Source of the DNA: Flaccisagitta enflata
Taxonomy: Eukaryota; Chaetognatha; Sagittoidea; Aphragmophora
DNA length: 64,000 bases
Reading direction: 5' to 3'
NCBI GenBank assembly: GCA_965153355.1
Contig: OZ231126.1
Coordinates: 53,258,001-53,322,000 of the forward strand
The notes under the pieces are model-generated. The model ran no database searches, was not told the DNA's origin, and saw only the letters and a list, made by a program, of their open reading frames with translations. Made by a program: the position numbers and the translations under genes. Shown here in pieces: positions 1-10,354 of the stretch. Numbering within the stretch: position 1 is the first letter of the stretch; each line of letters begins with the position of its first letter.

Positions 1-30
1 GTCCATCCGTCGGTTGATCAGTCGGATCCC

Positions 31-166
31 TTTTTAGTTGCGGCTTTGTCTGTCCGTCTGTTGGTTGGTCGGTCTGTCTGTAACCATTGAGTCAAAAAGT
101 GAGACAACGCGCATTTCCGCCCCTGCCCACCCGTCCGCAACTGATGGCTGTGTATCCGGCCTTGTT
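31..166 (+). mobile_element. CAAGGCC superfamily element, subfamily A, damaged hairpin
   Basis: It reads TTTTTAGTTGCGG, then a GTCCGTC-type tract, then CCCACCCGTCCGCAACTGA and a GGCCTTGTT end. Compared with the copy at 56692-56909, the right arm of the hairpin next to TTAGTTGCGG is missing, so the copy looks internally deleted. There is no coding capacity. Confidence 0.7.
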
Positions 167-284
167 ACTTTTTGGAGTTTTTGGCGTTTGAGCTGCTGCT
201 TCTTCGCTCTGCCCAGTGACCTACTCAATCACTGCCCCTGCCAACCCACCCGCACGTGGGGTAGCCGTGTATATGGCCTTGTCC
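167..284 (+). mobile_element. CAAGGCC superfamily, subfamily B 3' part
   Basis: Only the end module is present: CCTGCC, CCCACCCGCACG, GGGTAGCCGTGTATATGG, CCTTGT. It follows directly on the subfamily A copy, so the two are adjacent or nested insertions. Confidence 0.55.
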
Positions 285-457
285 TGAAAACGACCACTTC
301 TTTTCTGGTTGTGCCCGTCAAATGAGGGAAGATATCAAATGCTATGTGGTAATGTACAAGTCTTTAACTAGTGATACCTAGAATAGTACCACTGTATTTT
401 TTCTAACAAAGCGCCCCGGGTGCTTTGGGGATTGAAATATGACTTTGCTTTTTGGGA

Positions 458-741
458 AGCGGTTCCGAAGGGGCCGATGACCTATTCTTTCACACAGGAG
501 AAATTTCTCCTCCTCCTTCTCCTTCTCCTTCTCCGTACCCCCTAGCCTCGCAGGCTCAAATCCCGGCCTTGAGGCACAAATCACCTCGAGGCTCAAATCA
601 GCCTGAAGGCTCAAATCCCCACTGCCTCAAGGCTCAAAACCCAGCCTAGAGGATCAAATCCTAGCCTCAAGGCTCAAAGCTCAAATCCTGCCTCAAAGCT
701 CAAATCAGCATAGGTCATCGGCCCCTTCGGGGCCGCTGCCC
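458..741. mobile_element. Foldback repeat with (GGCTCAAATCCCAGCCTCA)n core, copy 1
   Basis: The left arm (TTCCGAAGGGGCCGATGACC, from about 466) and the right arm (GGTCATCGGCCCCTTCGG, from about 713) are inverted copies. Between them lie a CTCCTTCTCC tract and about seven degenerate 20-bp units built on GGCTCAAATCCCAGCCT. It has no coding capacity. Related copies lie at 1204-1839 and 22540-22862. Confidence 0.7.
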
Positions 742-789
742 CACTAACCACCTCACACCCACATACACTCACATAGGGGCAACGGGTAC

Positions 790-1158
790 CGCTGACCATC
801 TAACGCTTTTGCGACTATTAACCCTCCAATCAGAACCCCCTTTATATTGTAGATGAACTGTCATTCAGTCGATTTTTTCATGAAAGGCTACCAAAATGCT
901 AAATTTGACTCAAAACCGAGATATTCATTGCAGATATCTGTTTGAAAGTCTTTGAAAATGCCTCATTGTGTTGCATTTTTTCATCATTTTACTCAATATT
1001 TCTGTCCATATTATATTCTGAAAAGTGTAATATTGAGAAAAAGAAAGAGGCAGTTTTGGAGAGGCGTTTGAAAAAATATGGTATGTAATGTATTTACTTA
1101 CTTTTCTTCTGCATATTTTACAAAATCAAATAGTCATAAAAGCGTTAGATGGTCAGCT
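790..1158. mobile_element. Short TIR element
   Basis: Terminal inverted repeats of about 28 bp, containing CATCTAACGCTTTTGCGACT on the left and its near-complement at about 1133-1158, enclose about 310 bp of AT-rich noncoding DNA. A solo end occurs at about 22935-22955. This is a MITE-like structure. The family is not recognised. Confidence 0.6.
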
Positions 1159-1203
1159 ACCAGCCCACTCCTGCTGGGGTGTGTGGGTGTGTGGTAATTG
1201 GAA

Positions 1204-1839
1204 AGGCAGCGGCCCCAAAAAGGCAATGACCTATACTGTTTTTATTTGAGCCTCAAGGCTGGGATTAGGTCTGGAGGCTGTGTTGGGCCTTGAGACTGGA
1301 TTGAGCCTTGAGCTGGGGTGGCAGCTGGGATTTGAGGCTCGACACTAGGATTTGGGCCTTAAGACTAGGATTTGAGACTCAAGGCTGGAATTTGAGCCTC
1401 AAGACTGTGAATTGAGCCAAGAGGCTAGAATTTGAGCCTCAAGGCTGAGATTTGAGCCAAGAGGCTGGGATTTGGGCCTCGAGGCTGGGATTTGGGCCTC
1501 GAGGCTGGGATTTGAGCCTCAAGACTGGGGTTGGAGCCCAGGCTGGGTTGAGCCTCAAGACTGGGATTTGAGCCTCAAGGCTGGGATTTGATCCTCAAGA
1601 CTAGGATTTGAGCCTCGAGACTGGGATTTGAGCCTCGAGACTGGGATTTGATCCTCAAGACTGGGATTTGAGCCTCGAGACTAGGATTTGAGCCTTGAAG
1701 CTAGGATTTGGGTCTTGAAGCTAGGATTTGGGTCCCAAGGCCCGGGGGGGGGGACGTAGGAGGAGAAGAAGAAGGAGAAGGAGAAATTTCCCCTGTGTGA
1801 AAGCATATAGATCCTCGACTTGCTCAGGGCCGCTGCCCA
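1204..1839. mobile_element. Foldback repeat with 20-bp tandem core, copy 2 (inverted)
   Basis: This copy is in the opposite orientation to 458-741. GGCAGCGGCCCC and AATGACCTATA open it, then about 25 degenerate units of GAGCCTCAAGGCTGGGATTT (1250-1745), a purine tract, GAAATTTCCCCTGTGTGAAA and GGGCCGCTGCCC. With copy 1 it forms a large inverted repeat around the 790-1158 element. Confidence 0.7.
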
Positions 1840-1897
1840 AAAAGTAATGACCATACTAGGAGACCTCTAACTCTGGTGGGCAACGCTTGAAAGAAAA

Positions 1898-1965
1898 CAA
1901 GGTTGTATACACAGCTACAGAAGTCGCATGCAGGTGGGCAGGTGCAGTGACATAAAAAGTTGACC
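1898..1965 (-). mobile_element. CAAGGCC superfamily, subfamily B end
   Basis: AACAAGGTTGTATACACAGC, then AGTCGCATGCAGGTGGGCAG, matches the CAAGGCC end of subfamily B. No hairpin end follows nearby. The next sequence is the 522-bp repeat block, which may be its captured core. Confidence 0.5.
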
Positions 1966-2139
1966 CATGTATTTGGGTTGGAGTAGTAACAACAAGGACA
2001 TTACGAGTTGGGCTACGTTTCAAAAAAAAAAATTATATGACAAGGCTGGAAAAAGGTCAATCTTGTGTAAAAAACCTGGGGAATTTAACCGTGACCTTTT
2101 TAGAGACCTACGCGAGGGCGTTCAGAGACGGCATCTAAA

Positions 2140-3520
2140 AAAAACACCAAAATGGCTATTTTTGGGTATTTTTGGCTAAAATTTGGTACTTGAATGGGGG
2201 CCAAGATTTTAAATTCATAGTTGGGGATGCTTCATGATGTAAGAGACTAGGAAAACAAGAATCATGATGGTGGGGCAATAATGGGGTACCTAAAAAGGGT
2301 CAAAAAGGGCCCCTAAAGCAAAAAAATATTAGTTTTTTTGTCATTGTGGCTATAAAAATCATTGGAATCCCTTCAGATTTGAAATGGAAGTTCCTAGTTA
2401 ATGTAACTACCATCATGTAAAATTTTGTGGCCCTCCCTAAACGGCTTCATAGGAAAATTTGGCCCAAAAAAACAAAAATCACCCCAAAAAAATCATGTTT
2501 TTAAGTTCATTGACCTTAAAACAACATTTAAAGGTCAGGGTACCCCAATTTTTTTTCCTCTTTTGCAAATATAACATGTCTGGAGGTTCCAAAAAAAATT
2601 TCAGGCCATATATAAAAAAAATGGCGGAGATACGACCATTTGAAGAGACGTGGTAAAACTGAAAAACGCCGAAAATGGCCATTTTTTGGGATTATTAGAA
2701 AAATTTGGTACAAAAAAGGGGTCCCAATAGTTATGATTCATAGTTGGGGACACTTAAAGATGTAAGAGACTAGAAAAACAAGAATCATGATAATGGGGCT
2801 ATTATGGGGTACCTAAAAAGGCCAACAAAGGACCCCTAAAGCGAAAAATAAATAGTCTTTCTTTGTTGTGGCTACAAAAATGCTTGGAATTCCTTCAAAT
2901 TTTAAATGGAAATTCCTTATTATTGCAACTACCATCATGCAAAATTTTGTGGCCCTCCCCAAATGGCTTCATAGGGAAATTTGGCCCCATAAACCAAATA
3001 TTGTTAAAAAAAAATCATGTTTTTGAGTTCATTGAACTTAAAACAATATTCAAAGGTCAGGGTACCCCAATTTTTGTTCCGCTTCTGCTAGTATGACATG
3101 TTTGGAGGTTCCGAAAAAAATTACAGGCCATATTTGCAAAAAAGGGCCGAGATATGACCATTTGAAGCGACATTGTACAACTGAAAAATGCTGAAAATAG
3201 TCATTTTAGGGATTTTTAGAAAAAAATTGGTACAAAAAAAGAGTCCCTATGGTTTTGATTTATAATTGGGGATGCTTATAGATGTGAGAGACTAGGAAAA
3301 CATTAATCATGGGGATGGGGCTATTGTGGGGTACCCTAAAAAAGCCCAAAAAGGGCCCCTTGAAGCAAAAAATAGTTGTTTTTTTTCATTGTGGCTAAAG
3401 AAATGGTTGGAATCTCTTTAAATTTGAAATGGAAGTTCCTAAATAATATAACTAACATCATTTAGAATTTTGTGGCCCTCCTTACACGGCTTCATGGAGA
3501 AATTTGGCCGTTTAACACTA
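2140..3520. repeat. Three tandem copies of a ~522-bp unit
   Basis: Matching landmarks recur about every 522 bp. For example, ATTCATAGTTGGGGA is at about 2213 and 2736, with a diverged copy at about 3258. The third copy is incomplete. The unit is AT-rich and has no conserved long open frame. Confidence 0.75.
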
Positions 3521-3534
3521 AAATCGCTTTAAAA

Positions 3535-3640
3535 CAAGGCCGGATACACGGCTACCCCAGTCGCATGCGGGTGGGCAGGGGCCATAAGTGAGGTCAGTAA
3601 AGCATTTAGGCAGGAGCAGTAAAGCCAAAACCCCCATTTT
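3535..3640 (-). mobile_element. CAAGGCC superfamily, subfamily B end
   Basis: CAAGGCCGGATACACGGC, then AGTCGCATGCGGGTGGGCAG and GGCAGGAGCAGTAAAG. No hairpin end is found before the inverted repeat arm resumes, so it is truncated or carries the arm as its core. Confidence 0.6.
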
Positions 3641-3742
3641 TCTAATAATCCCAAAAATGGCCATTTTCGGCATTTTTCAGTTTTACCACGTCATTTAAAA
3701 TGGTCATATCTCCACCATTTTTAGAATTATGACGTGAAATTT

Positions 3743-4115
3743 TTAGTCGTGTGCACGCGACTCTACAACCCGCTTTGTCACAACCGGTCCGTCAGTCCGT
3801 CGGTCCGTCGGTCAATCTAAGTCAGTGATCCCGTCACACTACTTTTTTGTACTATAACAACAACTCTTAGGTCATTTTAAGTCATTTTAGGTCATTTATA
3901 GTTATTCTAAGTCATTTTGAGTCATTCTAAGTCATTCTAAGTCATTTTAAGTTATTCTAAGTTATTTTTGGTCATTAGGTTTTTTAGTCTTTTTAAGTCC
4001 TTTTTGGTCATTTTAGGTCATTCTAAGTCATTGAAAGTCATTCTAAGTCATTCTAAGTCATTCTAGTCATTCTTAGTCTGTAAGTCTCGCACGCCACTTA
4101 TTGGTGTTGGCCTTG
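3743..4115 (+). mobile_element. CAAGGCC superfamily, GTCATTTTAAG-core element inserted in a T-tract
   Basis: It starts TTAGTCGTGTGCACGCGACT and has a GGTCCGTC tract. The core is about 20 degenerate GTCATTCTAA units, followed by TCTCGCACGCCACTTATTGG and GTTGGCCTTG. It interrupts a T-run in the right arm of the 2027-4693 inverted repeat. The uninterrupted site is visible at about 2588-2604. Confidence 0.8.
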
Positions 4116-4735
4116 TTTTTGGAACCTCCAGACTTGTTATATTAGCAAAAGTGGAAAAGAAAAAATTGGCGTACCTGACCTTCAAATGTTGTTTTTAAGG
4201 TCAATGAATTCAAAAAACATAGATTTTTAGGGGCGATTTTTGGTTTTGGGGCAAAATTTTCCTATGAAGCCGTTTAGGGAGGGCCACAAAATTTTACATG
4301 ATGGAAGTTACATTAATTAGGAACTTCCATTTTAAAATTGAAGGGATTCCAATAATTTTTGTAGCCACAATGAAAAACAAACTAATATTTTTTCGCTTTA
4401 GGGGCTCTTTTTGAGCCTTTTTAGGTACCCCATTATATCCCCACCATCATGATTCTTGTTTTCCTAGTCTCTTACATCATGAAGCATCCCTATCTGTGAA
4501 ATCAAACACTTGGCCTCCATTTAAGTACCAAACTTAAGCCAAAAATACCCAAAAATAGCCATTTTGGGGTGTCTTTTGGGGAGTCGTTTCTAAACGCCCC
4601 AGCAGTAGAGTCTAAAAAGGTCACGATTTGGATTCCCCAGGTTTTTTACACAAGATTGACCTTTTTCCAGCCTTGTCATATAATTTTTTTTTGCGACTAG
4701 AAATAATGCAGCTAGCTCAACTCCTGCATGTGGCG

Positions 4736-5123
4736 GATTAGACCTAAGTCGCGTGCGTCGGCACTTTCAAAAAATGCCAGGCAGACAGCAAACAACTATT
4801 TTTTTTTTTTTTTCAAAAACACTTAGGAAACGATTGTTCACTTGTCCAAGTTTCTTTTCACTATTCAGAAACATAAAAAATGCAATAAAAAGCCTTTAAA
4901 ACAACTTTGTAATGGACGGACTGACCAACAGACTGACAGACCAACAGACTGGCTAACAGACTGACCAACCAGCCAACAAGTGCTTTTTAATGCCTAAAAC
5001 ACCTCATAAACGACTGTGTGAAGGACGGATGGAAGGACCAACGACCGACCGACCGACCGACCGACCGACGGAACGTCCGACGGAACGAAAATTGGCTTAT
5101 GGAGTCGCATAGCATGCGACTAA
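4736..5123 (-). mobile_element. CAAGGCC superfamily, subfamily F
   Basis: TTAGACCTAAGTCGCGTGCG is at one end. A GACCAACAGACTGACAGACC tract and CGACCGACCGACC follow. The hairpin end GAGTCGCATAGCATGCGACT plus AAAAA closes it. It pairs with the plus-strand copy at 52801-53032. The outer CAAGG terminus is lost. Confidence 0.65.
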
Positions 5124-5149
5124 AAATCGCCAAAAAATGTCAAAAAAAC

Positions 5150-5236
5150 TGATGGGAATTGATCAACTGACCGACCAACAGACCGACCGACTGTCTCACA
5201 TAGCGAGTCATAGAGTCGCCTGCAGGAGACTAAAAA
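5150..5236 (-). mobile_element. CAAGGCC superfamily hairpin-end fragment
   Basis: A GACCGACCAACAGACCGACC tract leads into AGAGTCGCCTGCAGGAGACT plus AAAAA. The hairpin has diverged from the B and F types. Only this end is present. Confidence 0.5.
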
Positions 5237-5284
5237 TGGAAGACGGAAGCGGAGAGCGGGAGCAGCATATACATCAACCGTATC

Positions 5285-5285
<1 letters not shown>

Positions 5286-5361
<76 letters not shown>
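5286..5361. repeat. (TG)n microsatellite
   Basis: About 38 uninterrupted TG units. The open frames here (poly-Cys/Val and Thr/His) are repeat artefacts. Confidence 0.98.
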
Positions 5362-5363
<2 letters not shown>

Positions 5364-5400
5364 ATTGGTTGGTTGGTAACGCATTCAACAATATCGTGAA

Positions 5401-5699
5401 ATAATCGTTATCTTCATAGTCAACATTATCATCGACAAGATCATCGTCAAAATCATTGAGGCGTCATCATCGTCGACAACATCATCGTCATCATCGCCGT
5501 CATCATCATCATCATCGTCATCGTCGTCATCATCGTCATCGTCATCATCATCGCCGAATCATCATCATCATCATCTAATCATCATCATCATCATCTAATC
5601 ATCATTGTCATCATCATCATCATCATCATCATCATCACCATTGTCATCATCATCATTGTCGACATCATCATCATCGCCTTCGACATCATCGTCGCAGAT

Positions 5700-5734
<35 letters not shown>

Positions 5735-5890
5735 AATCATCATCATCATCATCATCATCATTATCATCATCAAAGTCATCATTATCATCATCATCATCAT
5801 CATCATCGTCATCATCATCATCATCATCATCATCATCGTCATCGCCGCTGTGGTCATCAATATCATCATCATCATCGTCATCAATTTCGA
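5401..5890. repeat. (ATC/TCA)n trinucleotide block
   Basis: About 490 bp of imperfect ATC repeats with CGTC interruptions. In the reverse frame it reads as poly-Asp and in another as poly-Met. There is no flanking splice or coding evidence, so no gene is called. Confidence 0.95.
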
Positions 5891-6044
5891 CAGCATCAAA
5901 TCGCCCGGTGATTCCCCCGGTTAACAACAACAAACACAGCATCAACATCGTCATCACAGTCATCGTCGTCATTGCCATCGTTGTTGTTGTCTTCATCGAA
6001 GTTATCATTAGCTTTCTCTTTCCTATCATCGTTTTTTTATCATG

Positions 6045-6180
<136 letters not shown>

Positions 6181-6301
6181 AAATGCGACTTGTGGCACCG
6201 CCGCCTCGGTTTCCGAGCGTCGTCTCTGTTCCACCTAAGTCATGGCGGGAAAATTTGAATTGCGCCTCTTTAGACTCCCGTTTTCAGTACTACATAGTCG
6301 A

Positions 6302-6302
<1 letters not shown>

Positions 6303-6386
<84 letters not shown>

Positions 6387-6463
6387 TTCTCTCGCTCTCT
6401 CGCTCTCTCGCTCTCTAGCTCTCTTTCTCACTCTCTCTCTTGCTCTCTCGCTCTCGCGCTCTT

Positions 6464-6546
<83 letters not shown>
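6303..6546. repeat. (CT)n microsatellite with interrupted centre
   Basis: Pure CT runs flank a central stretch of CTCG and CTTT variants (about 6375-6465). The centre is older and more mutated than the pure flanks. Confidence 0.98.
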
Positions 6547-6548
<2 letters not shown>

Positions 6549-7517
6549 CCGTTGTTGAAAGGTTTTAATAAGGGTCGTCATTGTTGTCGGTTGTATGTTT
6601 TCTGTTCCCTACCCAATTGATACAAGAGCAAGTACTTAATTTCAATCAAAAACAAAACAAGACAGAAAAAGAAAAAAAAGTTACGCTTGCAATATGTTCC
6701 AAATTGGGTAAACGCAATCGGTTTGGATGAAAAAGCGCTTAGATGACGCAATTTCACTGGACTTGGTTACCGTTGCAGTCACTCTTACGCGCATTAAGGA
6801 ACTGAGATTAGTTTTCAGCTCATAACTTGCCTTAAACGAAAAAGCGCATGAAAGCGCATCATGGGTGTGTGTGTGGGAGTGGTCTGGGGGTAGTCAGTCA
6901 GTCATTGTAAAGATAAAGTTGAATCGCTGTGAATTGCAGCAGATAAACGAATCGCTAGTTATTTCTTTGTTACAGAGAGGGTGTTCACACATCAATTCTG
7001 AGCGATCCAATGATAATAGAAACTTGTAAATATGCATAAGCGTACTTCGATGCATTCTCTCTTGATCGAAATCATCGAAAATATTTTCTCCAACAGGACT
7101 TGTTATTCAGGCCACCACACGAGAGGGGAGGGGTGTTAACTAACATTGCATTGCATTTAAAGATAATATCCTTGGTCATAAAGAAAAGAAAAATAACCAA
7201 AAAGATAAAAACAAACAAGCCAACAAGCCGACAAACACAGTCATGTTTAAGGGCCCATCGCTTAATATATCGCCTGATGACCGACAGATCGAGTAACCGA
7301 AATAGTAAATGGAAATTTTGTTCGAAAGCAACTGCAGATAAATTCGGATGTTTGCGTCGTAAAATTTTAATTTGACTTTCCACTCCGTCGCGTCGATAGC
7401 GTTCTATCGCTTCAATGAAGCGAAAGCCTTTTCACATTATTTCTAAGCGATTCTCTCGGTATGTTTGTCTGTCTGTCTCGTAGATTCTGTTGGTCTATCT
7501 GTCTGCCTTCCGGTCTT
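6547..7517. other. Unannotated stretch
   Basis: No convincing gene, RNA or transposon. Short open frames on both strands have no family resemblance and no splice context. Confidence 0.5.
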
Positions 7518-7595
<78 letters not shown>

Positions 7596-7623
7596 TCTAT
7601 CTCACTCTCTCTCTCTCTCTCTC
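7518..7623. repeat. (CT)n microsatellite
   Basis: About 50 CT units with two interruptions. Confidence 0.98.
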
Positions 7624-7821
7624 TGTGCTCATCTCTCTTCATATATCTTTTTTTTGCCACCATTTTTTTTCCAAAGAAAGCTTAACGCTTCTTTTTGAAT
7701 TTCAAACCGGAAGTCGGATTTTGAGTGGCGCGTTTTTCACTCCAAAGACGCCAAAAAGATTTCGCAAAATAAAGAAAAAAAAAAAAGAAGGAAAAGAAAA
7801 AAGAAAGAAAGAAAGAGAAAA

Positions 7822-7947
7822 CAAGGCAAGTAAGGCCCAGCCAAAGTGCGACGTGTTGATCGTCAGGAGCAGAATGCGGTGCCGCCCGACAACCGACCAA
7901 CCAACCGACGGACACAGCCAGTTATAGAGGTGCTTTGTCGCACCTAA
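7822..7947 (-). mobile_element. CAAGGCC superfamily, subfamily E, copy 1
   Basis: CAAGGCAAGTAAGGCCCAGC, then AAAGTGCGACGTGTTGATCG, a CCGACCAACC tract and a hairpin AGGTGC-TTTGT-CGCACCT plus AA. The internal GTGCGAC is the complement of the hairpin arm GTCGCAC. Confidence 0.7.
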
Positions 7948-7948
7948 A

Positions 7949-8081
7949 CAGGCCACTTCAGAGCCAATAAAGGCGCGACGTGTGGATCGTCGAACGAATG
8001 CGTTACCCCACAGACCAACCAACCGACCAACCGACCAACCAACGGACAGAGCCAGTTACAGAGGTGCTTTGTCGCACCTAA
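7949..8081 (-). mobile_element. CAAGGCC superfamily, subfamily E, copy 2
   Basis: It abuts copy 1. It reads CAGGCC, GGCGCGACGTGTGGATCGTC, a GACCAACCGACCAACC tract and the hairpin AGGTGCTTTGTCGCACCTAA. Tandem arrangement of two full copies is unusual in this window. Confidence 0.7.
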
Positions 8082-8453
8082 TAAGAAAGAAAGAAGAAAA
8101 AAAGGGGGCGAAGAAATAATCATTCAAAGATCGCACATGGTCAGTGGGACCTGTAGTGATCAATTAAAAAAAATCAAGTACAGAGCATAAGGCTTATAAA
8201 AACTTATAGTCCATACAAGAAAGGGGCAAATTTTCAGATGTTCTCTTAGGGAAAATTTAAAGAAAGCAGATGTTTAGCTTATAACAGATTATATGAGTAA
8301 ACAGATAAACATTCTACTTCATCACTTTATTCTTTGAGGCCACTGTCCACAAAAAACGCTCTCGACTCATATCATAATTCATAAATGATGCAGGAAGAAA
8401 AGCTTTGGTAAGAATACAATGCTGAAGACTGAAGTATGGACGATACAGTTAAA
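8082..8453. other. Unannotated stretch
   Basis: AT-rich sequence with nothing recognisable. Confidence 0.5.
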
Positions 8454-8551
8454 GTGTGTGTGTTTGTGTGAGTGTGTGGGGTGTTAGTGTGAGTGTGCAT
8501 GTGCGTGTGTGGGGGGTGTGAGTGTGCGTGTGCGTGCGTGTGCGTGTGCGT

Positions 8552-8613
<62 letters not shown>
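8454..8613. repeat. (TG)n microsatellite, degenerate left half
   Basis: TG units with CG and GG variants in the left part become pure TG on the right. Confidence 0.97.
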
Positions 8614-8615
<2 letters not shown>

Positions 8616-8816
8616 CAGTGCGCAATTTCGGTACTAAGACACACAATTTTATTTAGATGATACGATGAAAACGAAAGGGAAAATGATAGAAAGGAAGGAA
8701 GAAAGGAAGGACGAGTGATAGGGCTTTGGTTCTCTGTTTCATATTCTTTGCGATATCCTTTGTTAAATAAGATTTAGTGGAGAGAGACCCTGATGCCATC
8801 GTCAGTGTGAAACTCA

Positions 8817-8904
8817 CAACAGCAACAGCAACAACAACAACAGCAACAGCAAACAACAACAACAACGACAACAACAACAACCAACAACAGCAGCAACACT
8901 TGCC

Positions 8905-8952
<48 letters not shown>
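8817..8952. repeat. (CAA)n microsatellite
   Basis: CAA/CAG units form a pure array from about 8908. No splice context supports a coding poly-Gln or poly-Asn tract here. Confidence 0.95.
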
Positions 8953-9181
8953 CTACAAACTTACATTTCTACTCTTATTTCCGAGCCTCTGAATGAAACA
9001 GAACCCGGAGTTTCTTCTCCTTTAAGACCTCTCTCTTTTATGATCATCGTATCTTGATAGCATGTTCTGTCGGTCCGTCCCGTATGTCCGTCCGATCCGT
9101 ATACTGCTCCATTATGCCTCTTTGGATATAACGCGGATGACGTGGAATTCATGAAATCAGAAGCTCTTTCATGACATGAGA

Positions 9182-9345
9182 TCATTCATTCATTCATTCA
9201 TTCATTCATTCATTCATTCATTCATTCATTCATTCATTCATTCATTCATTCATTCATTCATTCATTCATTCATTCATTCATTCATTCATTCATTCATTCA
9301 TTCACTCATTCATTCATTCATTCATTCATTCATTCATTCATTCTT
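9182..9345. repeat. (ATTC)n tetranucleotide array
   Basis: About 41 ATTC units with one ACTC interruption. Confidence 0.98.
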
Positions 9346-9401
9346 TCTTAAAAGACTTTCATTCATCGTTGGCTTACTTGGCCTTGTATTCGTTCCCTTA
9401 C

Positions 9402-9606
9402 CCATTTGTGGTTGGCTTGGTCATCAATAACGATTCGTTGTGAATGAAATCGGCGTTTGGGGGGAATTTTCCCGGCGAAGACGACGCCGACGACGCCGGT
9501 TTGATCACGCCGGAATCCTCGCTAAAGCGCCGGAATTCCTCGACGTCATTTAACGGCCCACGCATCACGCCTCCTCCCCGGCTCATATCCTCGCTGCGCA
9601 TTGGGC

Positions 9607-9682
<76 letters not shown>

Positions 9683-9755
9683 ATTGTTGTTGTTGTTGTT
9701 ATGTTTCTTGCAATTGTGGCTGTTACTTTTATTGAGGATGCTTCTACAACAGCTT
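9402..9755 (-). CDS. Internal or terminal coding exon, unrecognised, poly-Asn
   Basis: On the minus strand this 354-nt segment is open. It follows a TTTTAG acceptor candidate at 9756-9757 and ends at AATGG|GTAAGG (donor 9401-9400). The entry phase is 2, matching the phase-2 donor of the exon at 12460-13273. It encodes a Cys/Ser/Asn-rich start, about 30 Asn from an (AAC)n array, then a nonrepetitive tail with SPMRSEDMSRGG and EEFRRFSEDSGVIKP. High GC and this nonrepetitive tail separate it from a plain microsatellite. The alternative reading is that TAA at 9400-9398 is the true stop and this is the last exon. An acceptor at the end of the CAA run is also possible. The function is not recognised. 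Confidence 0.5.
9608..9699. repeat. (TTG)n array inside the minus-strand exon
   Basis: About 30 units; read on the minus strand as AAC codons for Asn. Confidence 0.95.
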
Positions 9756-9801
9756 CTAAAATTTGCTGTCCTACAGCGCTTCATAAATAAATAGGAAAAA
9801 A

Positions 9802-9805
<4 letters not shown>

Positions 9806-9899
<94 letters not shown>

Positions 9900-10130
9900 C
9901 AGACAGAGACAGACAGACAGAAACAGACAGACAGAAACAGATAGACAGAAACAGACAAAGATAGAAACAGACAAAGACAGATATACTGAGACATAGAAAG
10001 AGAGAAGCAGACAGAGACAGAGTGACAAAGAGACAACAACGTAGAAAGAAATAGAGGCAGAGAAAGAGACAGATAGAGGGACAGAAAGGCGGACAAAAAT
10101 TCGTCAACAGTGAGACGCAGAGAAAGAGAA
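9806..10130. repeat. (GA)n array grading into ACAGAC repeats
   Basis: Pure GA to about 9893, then degenerate GACAGA/AACAGAC repeats to about 10130. The open frames across it are artefacts. Confidence 0.95.
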
Positions 10131-10158
10131 TGAGACAGTCAGACTGAGGGCAAAAAAA

Positions 10159-10354
10159 CAAGGCCGGATACACGGCTACCCAACTCGCGTGCGGGTGGGC
10201 AGGAGCCATTTTTTAGGTCACTTTATCACTTGGGCAGGAGCAGTGAGGCCAAACCCCGTAAAAAAAAAAAACAAAAAAAGTAAAGAGTGATAGACGGACG
10301 GACGGACCGACGGACCGACAAAGTGGAGTGTAGAGTTGCGTAGCACGCGACTAA
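10159..10354 (-). mobile_element. CAAGGCC superfamily, subfamily B, near-complete
   Basis: CAAGGCCGGATACACGGC, CTCGCGTGCGGGTGGGCAGG, GGGCAGGAGCAGTGAGGCC, a GACGGACGGACCGACGG tract, hairpin GAGTTGCGTAGCACGCGACT plus AA. It is flanked by A-runs on both sides. Confidence 0.8.

Larger units (their letters stand above)
2027..4693. repeat. Large inverted repeat, arms about 2027-2705 and 3635-4693
   Basis: The segment 2027-2705 recurs in reverse complement at 3635-4693. Shared landmarks are GACAAGGCTGGAAAAAGG, AAGAGACTAGGAAAACAAGA, GGCCCTCCCTAAACGGCTTC and ATGTCTGGAGGTTCC. The right arm is interrupted at 3743-4115 by a separate element. No protein-coding signal is seen. Confidence 0.75.
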
